From positions 1 to 6,877 of the forward strand of contig JAFWRA010000099.1 of assembly GCA_017508895.1 (NCBI GenBank): a stretch of DNA of 6,877 nt. The letters run 5' to 3'. This DNA is from Bacteroidales bacterium (GTDB taxonomy: Bacteria > Bacteroidota > Bacteroidia > Bacteroidales > F082). The stretch's first letter is position 1, and the number at the start of each line of letters is the position of its first letter. The notes beneath the pieces are model-generated. The model saw only the letters and a list, made by a program, of their open reading frames with translations. It had not been told where the DNA came from and did no database searches. A program made the position numbers and the translations under genes. This document shows positions 1-5,990 of this stretch, one piece after another.

Positions 1-1
1 C

Positions 2-718
2 ACCGAGGCAACCTATAGTTTCATTGTAAGCGGTGACAGGACCCTGGTTGCCAATTTCTCTTTGCTGCAATTTGACATTACTGTATCGGCTCTTCCCGAT
101 GAGGGTGGTTCTGTCACTGGCGGTGGCACCTACCAATATGGGCAAAGTTGCACTTTGACGGCCATGGCCAATGAAGGCTATGCGTTTGCTAATTGGAAAG
201 AGAACGGCGAGGTGGTTTCCACTGATGCCACTTATAGTTTCGCCGTTACGGGCGATAGGGAATTGGTGGCGAACTTTGCCATGCAAAGCTACAGTATTTC
301 CGCTTCTGCCAACCCAAGTGCAGGCGGTAGTGTGAGCGGTGCGGGAAGCTATGACCATGGTAGCACATGCACCTTGACGGCAACTGCCAATGAGGGCTAT
401 TCCTTTACCAACTGGACCGAGAATGGAGAAGTGATTTCGTCCGAGGCTTCTTTTAGTTTCACTGTTACGGGCGAAAGGGAATTGGTTGCGAATTTTGCAT
501 TGCAAAGCTACACGATTTCCACGTCTACCAACCCAAGCGAAGGTGGCAGTGTGACTGGTTCGGGAACCTACGGCTATGGTAGCGCTTGTACCGTGACGGC
601 CACTGCCAGTGAGGGTTACACCTTCCAAAGATGGACAGAGAACGGCGAAGTGGTATCGACGGAGGCTACATATAGCTTCACTGTTACGGGCGATAGGGAA
701 TTGGTGGCCAACTTCGCC
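2..718 (+). repeat. Tandem InlB-type B-repeats, 219-nt period (one partial, three complete)
   Basis: Three complete units at 62-280, 281-499 and 500-718, each exactly 73 codons, follow the last 20 codons of a fourth unit at 2-61. Each has the pattern NPSEGGSV.G.G.Y.YG, then C(T)LTATA.EGY.F..W.ENGEVVS, and ends in TGDRELVANFA. This matches the divergent InlB B-repeat family of small beta-rich modules in bacterial surface proteins. Nucleotide identity is high in the 3' half of each unit: 245-270 and 683-708 are identical over 26 bases, exactly two periods apart. More units probably lie upstream of the window. The role is probably a stalk or spacer; binding activity is not shown. Confidence 0.92.
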
Positions 719-3700
719 CATGCCAACGGAGCAGGTACACTGAGTGGCGTGTTCTCTGTAGGCGAAAACTCACATGTGAACTTCTCGCAAGGCAACTTGC
801 AATACCAAGCCAGCACCAACACTTGGCGTTTTGCGGAGAACCAATGGGATTATGTGGGGGCAGATAATGCCAATATTTCGGAAACCTATGACGGTTGGAT
901 TGATCTCTTCGGATGGGGAACAAGCGGATACAATCATGGGGCAATAGGTTATCAACCATGGACAATTAGTCAGGACAATGGTGAGTACCTCGCGTATGGA
1001 GATGGAGAGACTAACCTCAATGATCAGTCAGGTCAAGCAGACTGGGGTTATAATGCCATCAGTAATGGAGGTAATCAGGAGAACAATGGCTGGCGAACTA
1101 TGACACAGCCTGAATGGGATTATTTGATCAATGGTCGCACAACGGCCTCGGGAATCCGTTATGCCAAAGCTATTGTTAATGAAGTCCAAGGAATCATACT
1201 ATTGCCTGACGACTGGAGCGCAAGCATCTTTGAATTAAGTAATACAAATGAACCACATGCCAGTTTCAACGGCAACGAGATAGACTTATCGCAATGGGAA
1301 ATTCTGGAAAATGCCGGAGCGGTGTTTCTTCCTAGTGCCGGCGAAAGAATAAGTACTTCGATTAATTATGCAGGCAATAGTGGTTATTATTGGTCAGCAA
1401 CACGTACCGATGTTGAAGGGGCTTTCTTCACTTTCTTCTATTGGGATTATGTCGGTACGGATTATGGGCTTTTATACGATCGCTCTAAGGGCCGATCCGT
1501 GCGCCTAGTCAAAGACGACCAATCAAATCAAAAGCTCTCTTTCATCAACGATGACTTCAACGATGGTGAAATCAATGCTGGATATTGGACGGCTACGGGG
1601 CCTAATGTTTACGAGGAAGAGGGTATGATTAAAATACAGCAGAATGTCACGGATAATGATGTCAGACTGACATCCGGATACATTAGCATTCCGGGATCCG
1701 GGAAAATCCTGATTGATCGTAAATTCTTGGTTCATCGAGCTAACAATTATTTCTCTGGCGGCTATTATATTGCTTTCAATGGCGATGAACAGAACTATAT
1801 TCGTATTGCCTATTGGCATGAAGCGTATATAGGTAAATATGGAATTTATATTGATGCTCAGCTTAATGGCATTACCACGGAAATCCGGCTTTGTGATGCA
1901 GTGTTTGACACATGGCTTAATGAAGCGGTATTGATAGACCTCGCTTCCGGAACACTAGCTTACTGTGTTGACAACAACCTTGTAGCTACAAACGAGATTC
2001 CCGGATTGTCTGATATGCCTCAATCTTACTTCCATGTTTGGTTCTATCCTTATGGGTGGTGGACTGGGCACTACCAAAACATGGATTTTATTAAGATAAA
2101 CGTAACTGAGCCGTCATGTCACATCACGGTTTCTTCCAGTCTTGATGAAGGTGGCGCCGTGACAGGTGCGGGTAATTATAATTATGGTGATGTATGCACG
2201 CTTACAGCTGTCCCGAATGATGGTTATGAATTCTATTACTGGTCAGAGAATGGTGATGTGTTTTCGACGGAAGCCAACGCATCGTTTATTGTGACGTCTA
2301 GCCATGATTTGGTTGGCGTTTTTGGGTTGCCTTTAAACGTAACCGCCACGGCCAGTCCTTCAGAGGGTGGCACTGTATACGGTGCAGGCGAGTATAACTA
2401 CGGAAGCACTTGTACGCTGACGGCTGCAGCCAATGAAGGTTATATTTTTATGAATTGGACTGAAAACGGCAATGTTGTATCCTTTGAGGCCGCATATAGT
2501 TTTACGGTAACAAGGGATAAGAATTTAGCTGCCAACTTTGTTCGTATTCTTTATTCCATTAGTGATGACTTCAACGATGGCCAAATCAACACTGAGTATT
2601 GGTTCTGTAGCGGGTCAGATGTGTATGAGACCGATGGATTTATGAAACTTGAGCAGAACACCACTGACGATAAAATATACCTGATGTCTGCTCCGCTAAG
2701 CCTACCGCATGACAACCGACTGATCATCGACCGCAAATTTATGGTGCATCGAAGCGATTCCTGGCGTTGGGGCGATTACTGTGAGAACACCATCATATTT
2801 AATGGCAACGAGGATTCGTTTGTGGGAGTGAGATATTATAATGACATAGCTGGTTTCGGTGGCGCAAAAAACGGCACTTATATTGTTACTCAACTGAACG
2901 GCGAGTATACAGAGACTTGCCTATGTGAAGCCCGGTTCGACACATGGTTAATGGAGTGCCTTGTCATCAATTTCACTAATGGTTCCTTGGACTATTATCT
3001 GAATAATAGTCTAATTAGTTCGATAGAAGTACCCGCTCTTACCGAAGAACAATTCACATATTATGAAATGAAATTTAGTCCATTTGGTTGGTATACGGGT
3101 CATTATCATTATATGGACTACATTAACATCAACGCGAATGTGTCAAATAGAATGATTGTTGTTTCAACGAACCTAAATGAAGCAGGAGTCATTACAGGTG
3201 CTGGAGAGCACGAATATGGAAGTGTTTGCACTCTTACGGCTACACCTAACGAAGGTTATGAGTTCCAGTATTGGACTGAAAACGGAGAAACAATTTCTAC
3301 CGATCCTTCTTATAGTTTCCTCGTAACTGCTGACCGCTCTTTGGTGGCGCATTTCATCCCAACACGTCAGACTTTCAACTTGAGCGCTGGCTGGTCGTGG
3401 CTTTCCACCTATGTCGAACAAGACGGTATCGACGGCTTGTCCATGTTGGAGGAAGGCCTCGCTGCGAATGGCATCATGGTCAAGTCACAATACGATGGAT
3501 TTGTCTCCTACAATGCTGGCTCATGGATGGGCTCTCTGGAAGGCATCACAAATGAGAAGATGTATCTCGTCAATACATCCATTCCTGCGGATGTCGTTAT
3601 TACAGGCCCTGCAGCCAGTTTAAGTGAGCATCCCATCACATTGAATCCCAATTGGAATTGGATAAGCTATCCATCTCCTTTTGAAAGGGATATCAATGAA

Positions 3701-4516
3701 GCCTTAGCTAACCTGAACGCTACAGAAGGCGATGTGCTAAAGTCGCAGTCATGCTTTGCCATTTATAACAACATATATGGGTGGTATGGTTCATTAAATA
3801 CGATGACCCCAGGCATGGGCTACATGTACCAGTCGCACAACATCGAGGATGTCACTTTTGTCTATTCCGAAGGCATGAGTCGGTCGTTGAAGAGAAATGC
3901 CGACATAGGAAACAATCATTGGGTGCATACTATCGAGGCTTATCCGCAAAACATGAGCATGATAGTTGTTGTGGAGCTTAATGGAGAGGAAGTCGGTGGC
4001 GAGCGTTATGAATTGGCCGTCTTTAGCGGTGAGGAGTGTCGAGGCAGCGTACGATTGGTTTACGTTGAACCTCTACATCGCCATGTTGCCTTCCTATCTG
4101 TGATGGGAGAGGAGGTGGTGGATCTCAGTTTGGCATTATACGATACTCAAACGGGCAAGGCTTATTTCAACCCGACGGATGGTTTGAGATTTGTGGCCAA
4201 TGCAGTGCTGGGTACTCCAGATTCTCCTTATGTCGCTCGTTTTGGAGGCATGGGAGTGGTCGAAAACGATGCTGAGTCGATAGCGTTTTATCCTAACCCA
4301 GTGCGTGCGGGTCAACTATTCCAGATAGAAATGCCTGTAGAATGCCCGGGAGTAAGGGTTAGCATCGTCAATGCCTTAGGCACCGTGGTTTCAACCACCG
4401 ATTTGTATGCTCATCCTGCCACCCTTCGTGCTCCAGCCGTTGCGGGTGTCTATTTATTGCGGATGGTGACCAATAAAGGCGTTGCCTATTGTAGAAAACT
4501 GGTTGTGAAGAATTAA
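2..4516 (+). CDS. Large multidomain T9SS-exported repeat protein, 5'-truncated by window edge
   Basis: This is the C-terminal 1504 residues of a secreted surface protein. The frame is open to the window edge: codons from position 2 already encode the end of a B-repeat (TEATYSFIVSGDR), so the TTG at 62 is internal and the true start is upstream. Domains, numbered from the TTG codon: B-repeats 1-73, 74-146 and 147-219; FISUMP-like module about 230-484; ConA-like domain 495-682; B-repeats 686-755 and 756-827; second ConA-like domain 833-1025; B-repeat 1030-1099; duplicated GWSWLS module 1105-1270; domain shared with the next gene 1285-1396; T9SS type A tail 1407-1484 (FYPNP start, basic RKLVVKN end). 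From family knowledge, such tails direct passage through the T9SS outer-membrane channel and often surface anchoring. An adhesive or glycan-binding role is inference; no catalytic motif was recognised. It probably shares a transcript with the gene 10 bp downstream. Confidence 0.93.
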   Translation, partial: TEATYSFIVSGDRTLVANFSLLQFDITVSALPDEGGSVTGGGTYQYGQSCTLTAMANEGYAFANWKENGEVVSTDATYSFAVTGDRELVANFAMQSYSISASANPSAGGSVSGAGSYDHGSTCTLTATANEGYSFTNWTENGEVISSEASFSFTVTGERELVANFALQSYTISTSTNPSEGGSVTGSGTYGYGSACTVTATASEGYTFQRWTENGEVVSTEATYSFTVTGDRELVANFAHANGAGTLSGVFSVGENSHVNFSQGNLQYQASTNTWRFAENQWDYVGADNANISETYDGWIDLFGWGTSGYNHGAIGYQPWTISQDNGEYLAYGDGETNLNDQSGQADWGYNAISNGGNQENNGWRTMTQPEWDYLINGRTTASGIRYAKAIVNEVQGIILLPDDWSASIFELSNTNEPHASFNGNEIDLSQWEILENAGAVFLPSAGERISTSINYAGNSGYYWSATRTDVEGAFFTFFYWDYVGTDYGLLYDRSKGRSVRLVKDDQSNQKLSFINDDFNDGEINAGYWTATGPNVYEEEGMIKIQQNVTDNDVRLTSGYISIPGSGKILIDRKFLVHRANNYFSGGYYIAFNGDEQNYIRIAYWHEAYIGKYGIYIDAQLNGITTEIRLCDAVFDTWLNEAVLIDLASGTLAYCVDNNLVATNEIPGLSDMPQSYFHVWFYPYGWWTGHYQNMDFIKINVTEPSCHITVSSSLDEGGAVTGAGNYNYGDVCTLTAVPNDGYEFYYWSENGDVFSTEANASFIVTSSHDLVGVFGLPLNVTATASPSEGGTVYGAGEYNYGSTCTLTAAANEGYIFMNWTENGNVVSFEAAYSFTVTRDKNLAANFVRILYSISDDFNDGQINTEYWFCSGSDVYETDGFMKLEQNTTDDKIYLMSAPLSLPHDNRLIIDRKFMVHRSDSWRWGDYCENTIIFNGNEDSFVGVRYYNDIAGFGGAKNGTYIVTQLNGEYTETCLCEARFDTWLMECLVINFTNGSLDYYLNNSLISSIEVPALTEEQFTYYEMKFSPFGWYTGHYHYMDYININANVSNRMIVVSTNLNEAGVITGAGEHEYGSVCTLTATPNEGYEFQYWTENGETISTDPSYSFLVTADRSLVAHFIPTRQTFNLSAGWSWLSTYVEQDGIDGLSMLEEGLAANGIMVKSQYDGFVSYNAGSWMGSLEGITNEKMYLVNTSIPADVVITGPAASLSEHPITLNPNWNWISYPSPFERDINEALANLNATEGDVLKSQSCFAIYNNIYGWYGSLNTMTPGMGYMYQSHNIEDVTFVYSEGMSRSLKRNADIGNNHWVHTIEAYPQNMSMIVVVELNGEEVGGERYELAVFSGEECRGSVRLVYVEPLHRHVAFLSVMGEEVVDLSLALYDTQTGKAYFNPTDGLRFVANAVLGTPDSPYVARFGGMGVVENDAESIAFYPNPVRAGQLFQIEMPVECPGVRVSIVNALGTVVSTTDLYAHPATLRAPAVAGVYLLRMVTNKGVAYCRKLVVKN
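749..1513 (+). other. FISUMP-like (C-type-lectin-like fold) module within the large protein
   Basis: Residues about 230-484 of the large protein start at GVFSVGENSHVNFSQGNLQY and run to GRSVRLVKDD. Motifs in order: WRFAENQWDYVG, IDLFGWGTSGY, NGWRTMTQPEWDYLINGR, LLPDDW, AGAVFLPSAGER, GYYWSAT and GRSVRLV. The order 'WR.(P)T..EW..L', 'LP.AG.R', 'GYYWS.T', 'SVR.V' is that of the Fibrobacter succinogenes major paralogous (FISUMP)/DUF1566-type domains, which are related to C-type-lectin folds. Assignment is by motif memory, not a profile search. The W-rich surface suggests ligand binding, but the ligand is unknown. Confidence 0.7.
1544..2107 (+). other. Concanavalin-A/LamG-like beta-sandwich domain, copy A
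   Basis: Residues about 495-682 begin INDDFNDGEINAGYW and continue with VYEEEGMIKIQQN, ILIDRKFLVHR, AQLNGITTEIRLCDAVFDTW and FYPYGWWTGHYQNMDFIKIN. A DDFNDG opening followed by alternating hydrophobic strands and a late DFI.IN strand is typical of bacterial concanavalin-A-like lectin/glucanase sandwiches. No paired catalytic acid motif of GH16 type (E.D..E) was found, so binding rather than hydrolysis is the more likely role. It has a clear paralogous copy at 2558-3136 in the same protein. Base composition looks more AT-rich than the repeats at 2-718. Confidence 0.65.
2117..2542 (+). repeat. Two further InlB-type B-repeats between the ConA-like domains
   Basis: Units at 2117-2326 and 2327-2542 (residues 686-755 and 756-827) carry the same signature as the first array: S.DEGGAV.GAG.YNYG..CTLTA, W.ENG and a terminal L...F. 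The first unit is the more divergent (YYWSENGDVFSTEAN, SSHDLVGVFG); the second keeps NEGYIFMNWTENG. They link the two ConA-like copies and probably act as a rigid spacer. Confidence 0.87.
2558..3136 (+). other. Concanavalin-A/LamG-like beta-sandwich domain, copy B
   Basis: Residues about 833-1025 repeat copy A motif for motif: SDDFNDGQINTEYW, VYETDGFMKLEQN, LIIDRKFMVHR, TQLNGEYTETCLCEARFDTW and FSPFGWYTGHYHYMDYININ. Seventeen bases at 1550-1566 and 2564-2580 are identical (GATGACTTCAACGATGG), while the rest has diverged, so this is an old internal duplication. Both copies keep a cysteine in the (L)C(D/E)A(V/R)FDTW motif; copy B has a second one two residues earlier (CLC). Function is unknown beyond the predicted binding fold. 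Confidence 0.65.
3149..3358 (+). repeat. Single InlB-type B-repeat after ConA-like copy B
   Basis: Residues 1030-1099 contain NEAGVITGAGEHEYGSVCTL, then NEGYEFQYWTENGETIS and DRSLVAHFI, the full signature of the B-repeat unit. It is the last repeat in this protein and sits directly before the GWSWLS module. Confidence 0.87.
3374..3871 (+). other. Duplicated 'GWSWLS / WNWIS' module of the large protein
   Basis: Two related units of about 80 residues lie at 3374-3613 (residues 1105-1184) and 3629-3871 (1190-1270). They align as: FNLSAGWSWLSTYV with ITLNPNWNWISYPS; an acidic helix-like stretch (LSMLEEGLAANG with INEALANLNATEG); VKSQYDGFVSYN with LKSQSCFAIYNN; SWMGSLEGITNEKMYLV with GWYGSLNTMTPGMGYMY. 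I have seen similar W-rich modules upstream of T9SS tails in Bacteroidota proteins but cannot give a family name. The function is unknown. Confidence 0.72.
3914..4249 (+). other. Domain shared with the downstream protein (NHW...FxGxECRGS...DPYV type), copy in large protein
   Basis: Residues 1285-1396 run from NHWVHTIEAYPQNM through VELNGEE, ELAVFSGEECRGSVRLVY, RHVAFLSVMGEE, LALYDTQTGK and LRFVANAVLGTPDSPYVARF. The same order appears in the next protein: NHWVPNHNQFSDNM, LEINGVE, EVGVFCGDECRGSEMLTYY, RHMLFMTLYGQS, FRLYDHGSQR and IQFVSNDILGSIPDPYVISF. Predicted structure is beta-rich. I do not recognise it as a named family. Here it lies immediately before the T9SS tail. Confidence 0.8.
4280..4513 (+). 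other. T9SS type A C-terminal sorting domain of the large protein
   Basis: The last 78 residues (1407-1484) begin IAFYPNPVRAGQLFQIEMP and continue with VRVSIVNALGTVV, L.AP..AGVYLLRMV and RKLVVKN. The 'YPNP' start, the central 'V.I.N..G..V' strand, the 'G.Y.LR.V' strand and a basic end match the Por secretion system C-terminal sorting domain. The family is recognised by the T9SS translocon and usually removed after export. Confidence 0.92.
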
Positions 4517-4526
4517 AACATAGAAG

Positions 4527-5846
4527 ATGAAAAACCTCATAAGGATACTTGCTGTTTTACTCTTTATGTCATCCAATGCTATGTCATGGGCCAACCACTG
4601 GGTGCCCAACCATAATCAATTCTCCGATAATATGAACATTATCGGAGTGCTTGAAATCAATGGGGTTGAGCAGGCCACTGATGTGTTTGAGGTAGGTGTG
4701 TTTTGTGGGGATGAATGTAGGGGTAGTGAGATGCTCACCTATTATAGTGGCGTTGATCGACACATGCTTTTCATGACCCTTTATGGGCAGTCGGGCGACG
4801 TGATGTCGTTCAGGTTGTATGATCATGGCTCGCAGCGTGAACTTGAGCTTACGCCGCCCGAAACGATTCAATTTGTGTCAAACGACATCTTGGGGAGTAT
4901 CCCTGACCCGTATGTCATTTCCTTCTCAGGCGGAATTGCAGTGATTACCGCAAAAGCAATTCCCGAAGAGGGTGGTACAATTACGGGTGCGGCTGCTTAT
5001 TGGTATGGAGAGACCTGCACCTTGCAGGCCACAGCCAACGAAGGCTATACCTTTGTGGATTGGACTGAGAATGGCCAACAGGTCTCTACGGAGCCCACTT
5101 TGTCCATTTTCGTGATGGAGAGCCATGATTTGCAAGCCAATTTTAGTGTCAATTCGTACGAGATTAGCTTGGAAGCACAACCTGATGAAGGAGGTACGGT
5201 TAGTGGGATGGGCAGCTATGATTATGGAACGATGGTAACGGTCACGGCGACGCCTGAGCCTGAATCGCATTATTTGTTTGTCAACTGGACGGAAGATGAC
5301 GTGATGGTCTCCGATTCGGCAGAATACACCTTCATGGTGCAAAGGGACCGCCATCTCGTTGCCCATTTTGCGCAGGAGCGTTACGCCATCAAGTCAGAGG
5401 TGTCGCCCGAGAATGCCGGTACTGTCGATGGCGTGGGCTACTATCTGTACGGCCAAACGGCCACGTTGACCGCTCGCCCTGATGCCAACTATGAGTTCGT
5501 TGAATGGACGGAAGACGGGACGTTTTTATCCAACCATGTCTCCATCAGCTTTATAGTGACACAAGATAGGGTTTTGGAAGCGCATTTCAACTACTATGAT
5601 GGCGTGGAAGAGGAGGGACATACAATGTCTGTTTTTCCCAATCCGACTAATGGGTTGGTGAGAATTGAGGGTTTGCAAGAGGGAGGTGAGATCCGTGTCA
5701 TGAATGAAAGTGGAAACATTGTTTTGGTAAAACCTTATGAAGGCTCGGATGCCGTCATTGACCTTGGCTTTGCACCGGACGGTTGTTATATACTGTATGT
5801 TGTTAATGGTGAAGAAAAACAAATAAAGAAAATCGTTAAGTTTTAG
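4527..5846 (+). CDS. Secreted protein: signal peptide, shared NHW domain, three B-repeats, T9SS tail
   Basis: A complete 439-residue protein. The ATG at 4527 is favoured because it lies 10 bp after the upstream stop and is followed by a good Sec signal peptide: K2/R6 basic start, ILAVLLFM core, cleavage likely after SWA at residue 22. The mature protein starts directly with the NHW domain (23-135, FCGDECRGS near 59-67) found before the tail of the upstream protein. Then come InlB-type B-repeats at about 137-207, 208-282 and 283-354, and a T9SS type A tail at 366-439 (VFPNPTNG start, KKIVKF end). Expected route is Sec to the periplasm, then T9SS to the surface. It is probably co-transcribed with the large gene and could be its partner or a small paralogue; both are inference. 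The role is unknown, and the beta-rich make-up fits a structural or adhesive protein. Confidence 0.93.
   Translation: MKNLIRILAVLLFMSSNAMSWANHWVPNHNQFSDNMNIIGVLEINGVEQATDVFEVGVFCGDECRGSEMLTYYSGVDRHMLFMTLYGQSGDVMSFRLYDHGSQRELELTPPETIQFVSNDILGSIPDPYVISFSGGIAVITAKAIPEEGGTITGAAAYWYGETCTLQATANEGYTFVDWTENGQQVSTEPTLSIFVMESHDLQANFSVNSYEISLEAQPDEGGTVSGMGSYDYGTMVTVTATPEPESHYLFVNWTEDDVMVSDSAEYTFMVQRDRHLVAHFAQERYAIKSEVSPENAGTVDGVGYYLYGQTATLTARPDANYEFVEWTEDGTFLSNHVSISFIVTQDRVLEAHFNYYDGVEEEGHTMSVFPNPTNGLVRIEGLQEGGEIRVMNESGNIVLVKPYEGSDAVIDLGFAPDGCYILYVVNGEEKQIKKIVKF
4593..4931 (+). other. Shared NHW/ECRGS/DPYV domain, copy at mature N-terminus of the small protein
   Basis: Residues 23-135 are homologous along their whole length to 1285-1396 of the upstream protein, with landmark matches at NHWV, NM, NG.E, VF.G.ECRGS, RH, LYD, FV.N..LG and PYV..F. 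This copy has an extra cysteine (FCGDEC against FSGEEC), giving a CxxxC pair that could form a disulfide or bind metal; that is untested. In this protein it comes right after the signal peptide, not before the sorting tail. Confidence 0.8.
4622..4647 (+). repeat. Perfect 10-bp inverted repeat inside the small gene
   Basis: CTCCGATAAT at 4622-4631 and ATTATCGGAG at 4638-4647 are exact reverse complements around the 6-base spacer ATGAAC. In mRNA this would give a 10-bp hairpin starting 95 bases after the start codon, just past the signal-peptide codons. No U-tract follows, so it is not a standard terminator. Confidence 0.7.
4935..5588 (+). repeat. Three InlB-type B-repeats of the small secreted protein
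   Basis: Units lie at 4935-5147, 5148-5372 and 5373-5588. Signatures: IPEEGGTITGAAAYWYGETC with NEGYTFVDWTENG; QPDEGGTVSGMGSYDYGTMV with FVNWTEDD; SPENAGTVDGVGYYLYGQTA with NYEFVEWTEDG. The second unit has a small insertion (PEPESHYLF). Only the first keeps the cysteine seen in all six complete repeats of the upstream protein. They are far less alike at DNA level than the 2-718 array. Confidence 0.88.
5622..5843 (+). other. T9SS type A C-terminal sorting domain of the small protein
   Basis: Residues 366-439 have MSVFPNPTNGLVRIEGL, EIRVMNESGNIVL, I.LG..PDGCYILYVVNG and the basic end IKKIVKF. The FPNP start, the 'I.V.N..G..V' strand and the terminal K-rich strand are the usual landmarks of the Por secretion tail family. 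Confidence 0.92.
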
Positions 5847-5855
5847 AGATAATTA

Positions 5856-5885
5856 TTTGTATTTCAAAACTTTTTCCTATCTTTG
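5856..5885 (+). promoter_or_regulatory. Bacteroidota-type promoter for rpsA
   Basis: TTTG at 5856-5859 (-33 element) and TATCTTTG at 5878-5885 (-7 element, consensus TAnnTTTG) are separated by 18 bases, close to the spacing known for the primary sigma factor of Bacteroidota. It starts 9 bases after the stop codon of the upstream gene. Transcription should begin near 5889-5892, giving a leader of about 120 bases before the rpsA ATG. Confidence 0.78.
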
Positions 5886-5890
5886 CAGCC

Positions 5891-5939
5891 CAAATCAAGC
5901 CGCAGTCCAGATTGGTTGCAAAATCAGCGGTTTGAGTTG
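5891..5939 (+). promoter_or_regulatory. 5'-terminal leader hairpin of the rpsA mRNA
   Basis: CAAATCAAGCCGC (5891-5903) can pair with GCGGTTTGAGTTG (5927-5939): 13 positions with one A/G mismatch and one G-U pair, and a 23-base loop that could hold a small CCA/TGG stem (5907-5915). It begins almost at the predicted transcription start. No U-run follows, so it is not a simple terminator. Roles could be mRNA protection or feedback control by S1; the second is inferred from known rpsA autoregulation in enterobacteria. Confidence 0.6.
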
Positions 5940-5953
5940 AAAATCAAAAGTTT

Positions 5954-5972
5954 AACCTCCTCGTTGGCGGTT
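5954..5972 (+). promoter_or_regulatory. Second, smaller hairpin in the rpsA leader
   Basis: AACC-T-CC (5954-5960) and GG-C-GGTT (5966-5972) can pair around the loop TCGTT, giving six pairs with one symmetrical T/C mismatch. Short stems of this size also arise by chance, so support is modest; its place between the large hairpin and the AU-rich start region makes it worth listing. Confidence 0.4.
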
Positions 5973-5990
5973 TTCTGGAACGCTTGCGGG

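Noticed and set aside
62..64. TTG as the start codon of the large gene
   Set aside because: The frame is open from position 2 and encodes the end of another B-repeat; no signal peptide follows the TTG.
62..718. CRISPR array
   Set aside because: The repeats are 219 nt, contiguous and coding in one frame, with no short repeat-spacer pattern.
1544..3136. GH16 glycoside hydrolase
   Set aside because: The ConA-like fold is plausible, but the catalytic E.D..E type motif was not found in either copy.
4385..4398. Short palindrome GTGGTT-TC-AACCAC in the sorting tail
   Set aside because: Six-base arms with almost no loop, inside conserved coding sequence and with no U-run; likely chance.
4926..5366. 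Minus-strand open frame of 146 codons over the small secreted gene
   Set aside because: Antisense to the B-repeats, with no recognisable domain or own promoter.
5847..5890. Rho-independent terminator after the small gene
   Set aside because: The T-rich run at 5871-5875 has no GC-rich stem before it and is better explained as promoter spacer.
5981..5988. CGCTTGCG mini-hairpin in the rpsA leader
   Set aside because: Only two or three pairs with a very small loop; too weak to call.
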